From Phyllobacterium bourgognense (GTDB taxonomy: Bacteria; Pseudomonadota; Alphaproteobacteria; Rhizobiales; Rhizobiaceae): 64,000 bases of DNA. Positions 54,368 to 61,886 of this stretch are shown piece by piece; position 1 is the first letter of the stretch; every line of letters starts with the position of its first letter. A model generated the notes under the pieces. The model saw only the letters and a list, made by a program, of their open reading frames with translations. It was not told the origin of the DNA and ran no database searches. The stretch spans positions 35,518 to 99,517 of the forward strand of contig NZ_QPJM01000018.1 in NCBI RefSeq assembly GCF_003337575.1, read 5' to 3'. Both the position numbers and the translations under genes were made by a program.

Positions 54368-56500
54368 TCACAATGAATCCAGCAATGTATCGATGAGTTT
54401 CTCGGCAGCCTCGCCGATTACAGTGCCAGGAGGGAAAATGGCCGTTGCACCTGCCTTGAGGATCGCATCGAAGTCCTGCGGCGGTATGACACCACCAACG
54501 ATGATAAGAGTATCTTCACGCTCGCGGCGTTTCAGCGCCTGCTTGAGCTCCGGTACAAGTGTCAGATGTCCAGCTGCCAGCGACGAGACGCCAACGATGT
54601 CGACGCTGCTCTCGACGGCGAGGTCCGCAACTTCTTCAGGTGTCTGGAACATGGCGCCAACGATGACCTCGAATCCGAGATCACCGAAAGCCGTCGCTAT
54701 GACCTTCTGGCCCCGATCGTGGCCGTCCTGGCCCATCTTTGCGACAAGAATACGAGGCTTCCTCCCTGTGCGTTTTTCGTAGGCGATCGCCTTCGCTTCA
54801 ACCCGGTCTATGACTTCGCTCTTCCCGGCCTCCTTGCGGTAAACACCGGAAATCGTGTGGATATTGGCGACATGCCGCCCATAGGCTTTTTCCAGCGCCA
54901 ACGAGATCTCGCCGACGGTTGCACGCGCGCGCGCGGCCTGAATAGCCAGGTCGAGCAGATTGCCGTTGCCCGACTTCGCAGCGGCCGTCAGCGCAGAGAG
55001 GGCTGCATCGACTGCGGCAACATTGCGTGTTCCCTTCAACTGCTGCAGCTTGGCAAGCTGACGTGCGCGCACCTCTGCGTTGTCGACTTTCAGCACGTCG
55101 ACTTCCATATCCTCGGTCGGGCGATAGGAGTTGACGCCGATGACCGGTTGCCGGCCGCTATCGATGCGGGCTTGCGTGCGGGCTGCAGCGGCTTCGATGC
55201 GCATCTTCGGAATGCCCTGTTCGATCGCCTTGGCCATACCGCCCAGCGCTTCGACCTCGTCGATGTGGGCGAGGGCACGGGTGGCAAGGTCATGTGTAAG
55301 CCGCTCGACATAAAATGAACCGCCCCAGGGATCGATTGTGCGCGTCGTGCCGGACTCCTTTTGCAGAACAAGCTGTGTGCTGCGGGCTATGTGAGCCGAG
55401 TGATCGGTTGGAAGAGCCAGCGCTTCGTCGAAAGAATTGGTGTGCAGCGACTGCGTATGCCCCTGTGTCGAAGCCATGGCCTCGATCATGGTGCGCACAA
55501 TGTTGTTGTAGGGGTCCTGTGCTGTCAGCGACCAGCCCGAGGTTTGCGAATGGGTGCGCAGCGACAGCGAGCGCTCGTCCTTCGGATTGAAGTTCTTCTT
55601 CATCAAAACGGCCCAAAGCAGGCGCGCGGCGCGCAGCTTCGCAACTTCCATGTAGAAATTCATGCCGATCGCCCAGAAGAAGGAGAGGCGCGGCGCAAAA
55701 CTGTCGATATCCTGACCAGCCGCAACGCCGGCCCGCGCATATTCTATGCCGTCGGCGATCGTGTAGGCGAGCTCAAGGTCGGCGGTTGCCCCCGCTTCCT
55801 GCATGTGATAGCCGGAAATCGAGATCGAATTGAACTTCGGCATATTTTCCGACGTGTAGGAAAAAATGTCCGAGACAATGCGCATCGAAGGTTGCGGCGG
55901 GTAGATATACGTGTTGCGTACCATGAACTCCTTCAGAATATCGTTCTGAATGGTTCCGGCGAGCTGCTTCTGACTGACGCCCTGTTCTTCGGCTGCAACT
56001 ATGTAGAGGGCGAGAATTGGCAGCACTGCCCCGTTCATGGTCATGGAAACGGTCATTTCGCCAAGCGGAATACCGTCGAACAGCTGTTGCATATCGAGAA
56101 TTGAATCGATGGCGACGCCCGCCATGCCGACATCGCCTGCGACACGGGGGTGGTCACTGTCATAACCGCGATGGGTGGCCAGATCGAAAGCAACGGAAAG
56201 GCCTTTCTGGCCGGCGCCAAGATTGCGCCGGTAAAAGGCATTGGATTCCTCGGCGGTCGAGAAGCCGGCATATTGCCGGATCGTCCAGGGCTGCTGGACA
56301 TACATCGTCGGGTAGGGGCCGCGGATGAACGGTGCAGCACCGGGAAAGCCGTCCAGATGCGGCAGCCCGCGTAACGCCGCATCGCCATAGGAGCGCTTGA
56401 CCTGGATACCCTCAGGCGTGATCCAGGCTGCGGCCTCCGGCGTTGGAGCGAGGGGCTTCGGCTCTTGCCAATCGATCTTGGTGAAGTCCGGAATTCTCAT
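54368..56500 (-). CDS. mutB: Methylmalonyl-CoA mutase large subunit
   Basis: 710 residues from ATG 56500, directly after the mutA stop. N-terminal TIM-barrel segments are [20 protein letters not shown] and [20 protein letters not shown]. The C-terminal cobalamin domain has [19 protein letters not shown] (base-off B12 motif DxHxxG), [16 protein letters not shown] and IIVGGVIP. It interconverts methylmalonyl-CoA and succinyl-CoA in propionate and branched-chain amino acid metabolism. Its active form needs adenosylcobalamin. Confidence 0.96.
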   Translation of the reverse strand: MRIPDFTKIDWQEPKPLAPTPEAAAWITPEGIQVKRSYGDAALRGLPHLDGFPGAAPFIRGPYPTMYVQQPWTIRQYAGFSTAEESNAFYRRNLGAGQKGLSVAFDLATHRGYDSDHPRVAGDVGMAGVAIDSILDMQQLFDGIPLGEMTVSMTMNGAVLPILALYIVAAEEQGVSQKQLAGTIQNDILKEFMVRNTYIYPPQPSMRIVSDIFSYTSENMPKFNSISISGYHMQEAGATADLELAYTIADGIEYARAGVAAGQDIDSFAPRLSFFWAIGMNFYMEVAKLRAARLLWAVLMKKNFNPKDERSLSLRTHSQTSGWSLTAQDPYNNIVRTMIEAMASTQGHTQSLHTNSFDEALALPTDHSAHIARSTQLVLQKESGTTRTIDPWGGSFYVERLTHDLATRALAHIDEVEALGGMAKAIEQGIPKMRIEAAAARTQARIDSGRQPVIGVNSYRPTEDMEVDVLKVDNAEVRARQLAKLQQLKGTRNVAAVDAALSALTAAAKSGNGNLLDLAIQAARARATVGEISLALEKAYGRHVANIHTISGVYRKEAGKSEVIDRVEAKAIAYEKRTGRKPRILVAKMGQDGHDRGQKVIATAFGDLGFEVIVGAMFQTPEEVADLAVESSVDIVGVSSLAAGHLTLVPELKQALKRREREDTLIIVGGVIPPQDFDAILKAGATAIFPPGTVIGEAAEKLIDTLLDSL

Positions 56501-56501
56501 T

Positions 56502-57944
56502 TTATTCAGAGGCCTGCAAGGTTTCATCGATGCGCGGGAGGGTTAGCGGTTCGCAATGAACGACGCCATCCGTGGGCAAAGGCATGTGGGGTGCATCGAG
56601 CACGGCGACCGGCCGTTCTTGCCGGGCAGGGAAGAGCGTCGTGCCCACAATGGCACGTTTGCCGGAACGGTATTCCTCTGTTCGGGCATTCCGGGCCGCA
56701 ACGATACGAGCCTGAAACTTGCCATCGACAAGGCTTTGTAGAATGCCGCCGTCGTGTTCAAGCGCCTGAAATTCCTTCCATGCCGCCTCGCAGAGATTCT
56801 CCGTCAGACTTTCCACCGCACCTGAACCGCACGCCGGATCGGCAACGAAGGCCATATTGCTTTCTTCGGCAATGACAAGCTGTGTGTTGCGGGCAAGGCG
56901 CCGCGCAAAGGCATCGGGTAAGCCATGGGCAATCGTATGGGGCAAAACCGCGATCGAATCTGCGCCGCCGGCAGCCGCAGCGAAGCCGGCAATGGTGTTA
57001 CGCAATATATTGGTTTCGGGATCGAGCCTTGTGATCATCCGGTACGATGTTTCGGCATGGATCGTTGCCTGCGAGGGGCGCATGCTGCCGCAAGCCTCCT
57101 GCAAACGCGCCCATAGACGCCGCAAAGCACGGACCTTGGCAATCGAAACGAACTGATCCTGGTCGACCGAAAGTGCAAAACCGATATGTGGTGCAGCGTA
57201 GACAATGGGCTGACGCGCCTCTTCGAACAGCCGGAAATGGCCAGTGGTGATGGATAACATCGCACCGAGTTCCTGCGCCTCGGTGGCACCCGCATTGTGA
57301 TAGACGCGGCCATCCGCCTCGAGCACAATTCCTGGCAGATCGGAGGAGAAAAAGCCAGAAAGCGATTGTGGCAGCGAGGCTTTCAGCGCTGCAAGGCTCA
57401 TGCGCAGACGGCCCGTTCCTGCCAGAGTGGCGGCGGGATCGATGCCAAGCGAGAAGCTCAGCGTCTTCGGATTGACATCGCGGGGGCGCATGTAATCCAC
57501 GAACCAGTCGGCACAGGCTCGGCTTTTCGGATGCACGTCCATGCGCAGATGGATCATGTCGAGATGAACGCCATAGAGCACCTTGTCGACCGCTTCACGC
57601 GTCGAGGGGAGGCCATGGCCAAAAGCATTCGGGGCGCCCTCGAATACCAGAGCAATACCGGTAGCGCCATTTTCCAGTTCTTCCAGAAGCTGCCTGTTGG
57701 CACGAACCGGATCCGGATCATCAATACGCTGGACGATATGCCAAGGATTCGAGGGATTTTTTCGCGGGGTCAGTTGCGCGGTGCGGCGTCGTTCATAGAG
57801 AGGTTCGATGGCGATAGCATCATCGGTCTTCGAGATCAGGGATTCATCGAAATCCGCGCCTTTGAGGGCTTTTTGCGCGAGTTTAACCCAGCCATCCCGG
57901 TCAATCGGCGCAAATTCAGTTTCCTTGAGCAGTGACGCGTCCAT
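56502..57944 (-). CDS. mutA: Methylmalonyl-CoA mutase small subunit
   Basis: 480 residues with GGGAGAAAGC before ATG 57944. It is homologous to the mutase barrel but shorter than MutB and without the B12-binding DxHxxG motif, as expected of the non-catalytic beta subunit. Recognisable parts are [20 protein letters not shown] at the N terminus, [25 protein letters not shown] in the middle, and [19 protein letters not shown]. It forms the heterodimer with the gene two bases downstream. Confidence 0.92.
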   Translation of the reverse strand: MDASLLKETEFAPIDRDGWVKLAQKALKGADFDESLISKTDDAIAIEPLYERRRTAQLTPRKNPSNPWHIVQRIDDPDPVRANRQLLEELENGATGIALVFEGAPNAFGHGLPSTREAVDKVLYGVHLDMIHLRMDVHPKSRACADWFVDYMRPRDVNPKTLSFSLGIDPAATLAGTGRLRMSLAALKASLPQSLSGFFSSDLPGIVLEADGRVYHNAGATEAQELGAMLSITTGHFRLFEEARQPIVYAAPHIGFALSVDQDQFVSIAKVRALRRLWARLQEACGSMRPSQATIHAETSYRMITRLDPETNILRNTIAGFAAAAGGADSIAVLPHTIAHGLPDAFARRLARNTQLVIAEESNMAFVADPACGSGAVESLTENLCEAAWKEFQALEHDGGILQSLVDGKFQARIVAARNARTEEYRSGKRAIVGTTLFPARQERPVAVLDAPHMPLPTDGVVHCEPLTLPRIDETLQASE

Positions 57945-57991
57945 GCTTTCTCCCTGTTGCGCGCATTGTTTTTTCGACTTTAGGAGGAGTC

Positions 57992-58114
57992 ATGCTGCTT
58001 CGCAACAAAGCAAAGTGCCGCTGGCGCAACTTATTGGAAAGACGCGATTTTTCGTTAGATCCGGTTTCGGGTGGCTGGAGCGGAGCAGGCGTGAAAGGCT
58101 GGTGCAAACGTTAA
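57992..58114 (+). CDS. 40-residue basic ORF upstream of SDR gene
   Basis: Begins at ATG 57992 just after AGGAGGAGT, one of the strongest ribosome sites in the window, and ends 17 bases before the SDR start. The peptide is rich in Arg, Lys and Trp. No paralogue or family is recognised. It could be a leader peptide gene for the SDR or a chance ORF. Confidence 0.3.
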   Translation: MLLRNKAKCRWRNLLERRDFSLDPVSGGWSGAGVKGWCKR

Positions 58115-58131
58115 ACGCGAAAGGTCAAAGA

Positions 58132-58896
58132 ATGAACATGCTAACGGGAAAGACGGCCATCGTAACCGGCGCGAGTTCAGGCATCGGTTATGAAACGGCA
58201 AGACTCTTTGCTGGCGAAGGCGCCAATGTGGTTTTGGCCGCACGACGCCAGCAGGAACTCGACAAATTGGCGGCGCTCATCGAATGGGATGGGGGAAAAG
58301 CCATCGCGCTCGCAGGTGACGTCCGTGATGAAACCTATGCCAAGTCATTGGTTGAATTGGCGGAAAGTACCTTCGGCGGGCTTGACATTGCCTTCAATAA
58401 TGCCGGCACAAATGGTGAAATGGGACCGACGCCGGACGTCTCGCTCGACGGCTGGAACGAAGCGCTGAACGTCAATCTGACGGGCGCTTTTCTCGGAGCG
58501 AAATACCAGATCCCCGCGATGCAGAGACGCGGCGGTGGTTCGCTGATTTTCACTTCGACCTTCGTCGGCCACACGGTGGGAATGCCGGGCACTGCGGCCT
58601 ATGCCGCCAGCAAGGCAGGAGTCATCGGTCTGATGAAGACACTTGCCGCAGAGCTTGGTTCGCAAGGGATCAGAGTCAATGCGATTCTGCCCGGCGGAAC
58701 CGCAACCAGCATGGCAGAGGCCTGGGTCGACACGCCGGAGAAGCTTGCTTTTGTTGAGGGGTTACATGCACTTAAGCGGCGGGCAACACCAGAAGAAATC
58801 GCCAGGTCAGTGCTCTATCTCGCGTCCGATGCGTCGAGTTTTACCACGGGCTCGGCCATGTTGGTCGATGGCGGTGTCTCGATCAACCGGACCTGA
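58132..58896 (+). CDS. Short-chain dehydrogenase/reductase
   Basis: 254 residues from ATG 58132, with AAAGG upstream; the open frame back to 57808 lies antisense to mutA and is rejected. Classical SDR: NAD(P)-binding TGASSGIGYETAR, NNAGTNGEMG, catalytic Ser and YAASKAGVIG with Tyr and Lys, and PGGTATSMAE. The C terminus FTTGSAMLVDGGVSINRT is typical. Substrate unknown. Confidence 0.92.
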   Translation: MNMLTGKTAIVTGASSGIGYETARLFAGEGANVVLAARRQQELDKLAALIEWDGGKAIALAGDVRDETYAKSLVELAESTFGGLDIAFNNAGTNGEMGPTPDVSLDGWNEALNVNLTGAFLGAKYQIPAMQRRGGGSLIFTSTFVGHTVGMPGTAAYAASKAGVIGLMKTLAAELGSQGIRVNAILPGGTATSMAEAWVDTPEKLAFVEGLHALKRRATPEEIARSVLYLASDASSFTTGSAMLVDGGVSINRT

Positions 58897-58905
58897 AGGA
58901 AGTGG

Positions 58906-59172
58906 CTAGAGCCAATGAAATCCCTTGGCCATCAGGGTTGCCAAACCGAGAGCAACAAAAATCAGCGCACCAAATAGAAGACGAAAATCGGTCCGCGCAT
59001 CACTTCGCAACTCTCTGATATCAGTCTTGATGTCAGAGACAGCAATCTTGATATTCTCCATATCGGACGAGAGTTTTGCGACCTGTGCTTCCATATCGGT
59101 AAAGGTGCCATCTCCGTCACTTGTTTTCAAGGGCTCAAGGTGAGTTGTCCGGGGAAGTTTTGCTCTGCTCAT
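58906..59172 (-). CDS. Small coiled-coil/transmembrane protein
   Basis: 88 residues from ATG 59172. A heptad-like region (MEAQVAKLSSDMENIKIAVS, DIKTDIRELRSD) precedes one C-terminal transmembrane helix (RLLFGALIFVALGLATLMAKG). The topology resembles small XhlA-like or membrane-tethered coiled-coil proteins found in rhizobial genomes, but no function can be assigned. It converges with the SDR gene. Confidence 0.6.
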   Translation of the reverse strand: MSRAKLPRTTHLEPLKTSDGDGTFTDMEAQVAKLSSDMENIKIAVSDIKTDIRELRSDARTDFRLLFGALIFVALGLATLMAKGFHWL

Positions 59173-59243
59173 AATATCTCTGGTGATCAAATTATTCAAA
59201 ATATTCAGCTTGATACCATGTTTTTCTGGATGCCTGCAAAACA

Positions 59244-59272
59244 AAAACGCGCGCCGAAAAGCGCGCGTTTTC
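59244..59272 (-). terminator. Rho-independent terminator
   Basis: AAAACGCGCG and CGCGCGTTTT form a strong stem with A/T flanks in both directions. On the minus strand it ends in a T-run 22 bases past the DUF gene stop. It may also insulate the small coiled-coil gene. Confidence 0.8.
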
Positions 59273-59293
59273 AGAATTGGCGATGAGGTCGGC

Positions 59294-59659
59294 TTAGACG
59301 AACTGGCTCAGACCTGGAATGGAATTCACCACTTCGTCGACTGGTCCGCTGCCGGCTTTTTCACGAGCAAAAGCAATGGTTTCCTTGGAAATGCCGGTGA
59401 TTTCGCCCATGCCGAGGCCAATGCCCATCAGCTTGGAACCGAGGCCCATGACGCCCGGCATCAGGCCCGAAAGTCCGCCGCCGCTATTGTTGGCTTCGGC
59501 GATGGCAGCCTCGGCACCGGGAACGCCGGCAATCAACTGGTCAACCTTGTCGGCTGGCGCTTCTTTCTGCAGGAATGCCAGAATAAGGCCGACAGCCTTG
59601 CGAGCCGTGTCCGGATCGGTGCCGACATTGGCGGAAATGCGCGCTATAAGTTCGTCCAT
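59294..59659 (-). CDS. DUF2267/DUF2780-like small protein
   Basis: 121 residues from ATG 59659. It starts MDELIARISANVGTDPDTARKAVGLILAFLQKEAP, a helical repeat as in small DUF2267/DUF2780-type proteins. A glycine- and methionine-rich stretch (GGGLSGLMPGVMGLGSKLMG) follows, then a short helical end. No catalytic motif is visible. The proper DUF assignment needs a profile search. A strong terminator follows the gene. Confidence 0.7.
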   Translation of the reverse strand: MDELIARISANVGTDPDTARKAVGLILAFLQKEAPADKVDQLIAGVPGAEAAIAEANNSGGGLSGLMPGVMGLGSKLMGIGLGMGEITGISKETIAFAREKAGSGPVDEVVNSIPGLSQFV

Positions 59660-59988
59660 TAGTTCAATCTCCCGTCTGCTATGAATTACGTTTACGTAAT
59701 ATGCGGCAATGTTCGTCCGCACAAGCGTTTAAGTCAATCTGGATCATTCTCTCCACTTCGTACAATCAAATTGCAATCGGACGATGAAATTCCTGCACCA
59801 GATTCGCACTTTCTTGCATGGGAATCACGGACTCTTGTGCAGGAACCGCATATTTCTTTTCCATTTGCATTCCGGACTTTGCCGGGTATCGGCAATTTTC
59901 CCGAGACGATAAAGCCTTGGCCATTGTCGCGTGGAGTTTGGCTGTTTATACCGTGGATAAAGTGACCGTTGCGACGAGGACGAACGAC
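59660..59988. promoter_or_regulatory. Divergent intergenic region with palindrome
   Basis: 329 bases between two divergent genes. At 59685-59700, ATTACGTTTACGTAAT is a near-perfect palindrome, 26 bases ahead of the small DUF gene and well placed for an operator. Nothing else was recognised in this stretch. Confidence 0.35.
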
Positions 59989-61518
59989 ATGGCCGATGAC
60001 AGTATTTTCCTTGGTGCAAGCCGCAAGCCCGACGATACCTACCAGCAGGCAGAATCCCTTCTGCTGAAATTCGGCAACCGGCATGGCCTGGTTACTGGCG
60101 CTACCGGTACGGGTAAGACGGTCACGTTACAAGTACTGGCTGAAGGCTTTTCGAAAGCCGGTGTTCCGGTTTTCTGCGCCGACATCAAGGGCGATCTTTC
60201 GGGCATCGGCGCCAAGGGCGAAGACAAGGATTTTCTCGTCAAGCGCGCCGCCGACGTCAAACTCGATCCTTACGAGCATTCTGCCTCGCCGGTGATCTTC
60301 TGGGATATTTTCGGCGAGCAGGGGCACCCGATCCGCGCCACGATCTCGGAAATGGGTCCCTTGCTGCTCTCGCGCCTGATGAACCTTACGGAAGCGCAGG
60401 AAGGCGTCTTGAACATCGCCTTCAAGATCGCCGACGAGGAGGGACTACTCCTCCTCGACATGAAGGATTTGCAGTCGCTGCTGGTCAATATCGCGGAACG
60501 TGCCGAAGAAATCTCCGCCCGCTACGGCAATGTCACGAAGCCTTCGGTCGGCGCGATCCAGCGCTCGCTCCTGGTGCTGGAACAGCAGGGCGGCACGAAG
60601 TTCTTCGGCGAGCCGGCGCTGAAGATCGCCGACATCATGCGCACGGACACAAACGGCCGCGGTCTCGTCAGCGTCCTTGCGGCCGACAAGCTGATGATGA
60701 ACCCGCGGCTCTATTCGACATTCCTGCTCTGGCTGTTGTCGGAACTCTTCGAGGAACTGCCGGAAATCGGCGATCCGGAAAAGCCGCGCCTGGTGTTCTT
60801 CTTCGACGAGGCCCACCTGCTCTTCAATGAGGCGCCAAAAGCGTTGCTCACCCGCGTCGAACAGGTGGTGCGCCTGATCCGATCCAAGGGCGTCGGCGTG
60901 TTCTTCATTTCGCAAAACCCGCTGGACGTGCCGGAAACGGTGCTGGCGCAGCTCGGCAACCGCGTGCAGCATGCACTTCGGGCCTACACGCCCCGCGAGC
61001 AGAATGCGGTGAAGACCGCAGCCGACACCTTCCGCGCCAATCCTGCCTTCAACACGTTCGAAGCGATCACCAATCTCGCCACCGGCGAGGCGCTGGTTTC
61101 GACTCTGGCCGACAAGGGCGTTCCTTCCATGGTGCAGCGGACATTGATCCGCCCCCCGGCGGGACGCATCGGGCCGCTGACCAGCGACGAGCGTCAGACA
61201 CTGATCAATGCGAGCCCGGTAGCTGGTCTCTATGACGAGATGGTCGACCGCGAATCCGCCTATGAGCTTTTGCAGAAGAAGGCGGCGCAGACCAAAACCG
61301 AAGCGGAGGCGGCGCAGGAGGCCAGCGCCGACAGCACCGGCGGCTGGAGGCTGCCCGATTTCCTCGGCGGCGAACCGAAGACCGGCCCGCGCGGGGGCCA
61401 GGTGAGGGGCCGGCAGACCGTGGCCGAAGCCGCGATGAAATCCGTCGTCCGCTCCGTCGGGGGGTCGCTCGGCCGCGCGCTGGTGCGCGGGATATTGGGT
61501 AGCCTCAGCCGGCGTTAG
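59989..61518 (+). CDS. HerA-like ATPase (DUF853 family)
   Basis: 509 residues from ATG 59989, with GAGG upstream; the frame extension to 59818 is not used. P-loop GLVTGATGTGKTVTLQVLAE lies near residue 40, Walker B is RLVFFFDEAHLLF, and FFISQNPLDVPETVLAQLGNRVQHALR follows. It belongs to the HerA/FtsK superfamily DUF853 group of DNA-translocase-like ATPases. No NurA-type nuclease is adjacent, so a DNA-end-resection role is not indicated. The C terminus is variable and glycine-rich. Biological role not established. Confidence 0.88.
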   Translation: MADDSIFLGASRKPDDTYQQAESLLLKFGNRHGLVTGATGTGKTVTLQVLAEGFSKAGVPVFCADIKGDLSGIGAKGEDKDFLVKRAADVKLDPYEHSASPVIFWDIFGEQGHPIRATISEMGPLLLSRLMNLTEAQEGVLNIAFKIADEEGLLLLDMKDLQSLLVNIAERAEEISARYGNVTKPSVGAIQRSLLVLEQQGGTKFFGEPALKIADIMRTDTNGRGLVSVLAADKLMMNPRLYSTFLLWLLSELFEELPEIGDPEKPRLVFFFDEAHLLFNEAPKALLTRVEQVVRLIRSKGVGVFFISQNPLDVPETVLAQLGNRVQHALRAYTPREQNAVKTAADTFRANPAFNTFEAITNLATGEALVSTLADKGVPSMVQRTLIRPPAGRIGPLTSDERQTLINASPVAGLYDEMVDRESAYELLQKKAAQTKTEAEAAQEASADSTGGWRLPDFLGGEPKTGPRGGQVRGRQTVAEAAMKSVVRSVGGSLGRALVRGILGSLSRR

Positions 61519-61522
61519 TTAG

Positions 61523-61680
61523 TTGCTGAGGAACACCCAGCCGTGGTTCGACAAGCTCACCATGAGGGAGGTTGGTGGGCTGCATGTTAACCGTCAACGT
61601 TGCAGAGCCTGGCTCGCTGCAATCAACGCAGTTCCCTCATGGTGAGCTTGTCGAACCACGCACAGCGCAGCTGCTGGCGA
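61523..61680. repeat. Family A long inverted repeat, copy 4
   Basis: The left core is at 61543-61571 and its inverse ends at 61659. The outer arms (around 61523 and 61680) pair only weakly here. It lies directly behind the HerA-like gene and may terminate it. The remaining 200 bases to the next gene are AT-rich and include TTGACA at 61804 as a possible -35 box; no -10 box was assigned. Confidence 0.85.
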
Positions 61681-61886
61681 GTTGGCCTTAATGCCAAATG
61701 TGGCCAAGGCAACCGGCGCGATTACACTGACAATCTAACAACCTGAAATTGTGTGTTTTTTTGCAACATGCATAATAATTGACCGTGCCTCGAATTCAGG
61801 CAGTTGACACAACGATATACAACCGCAAAGTTCTTTCCAGCTATTATTGCACGTCATATTGCCTGATTTTTTAAAGGACGCTTTTC

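Noticed and set aside
9519..61680. Spaced family-A and family-B repeats as a CRISPR or IS element
   Set aside because: Copies are kilobases apart, each is an inverted repeat, there are no regular spacers, cas genes or transposase genes.
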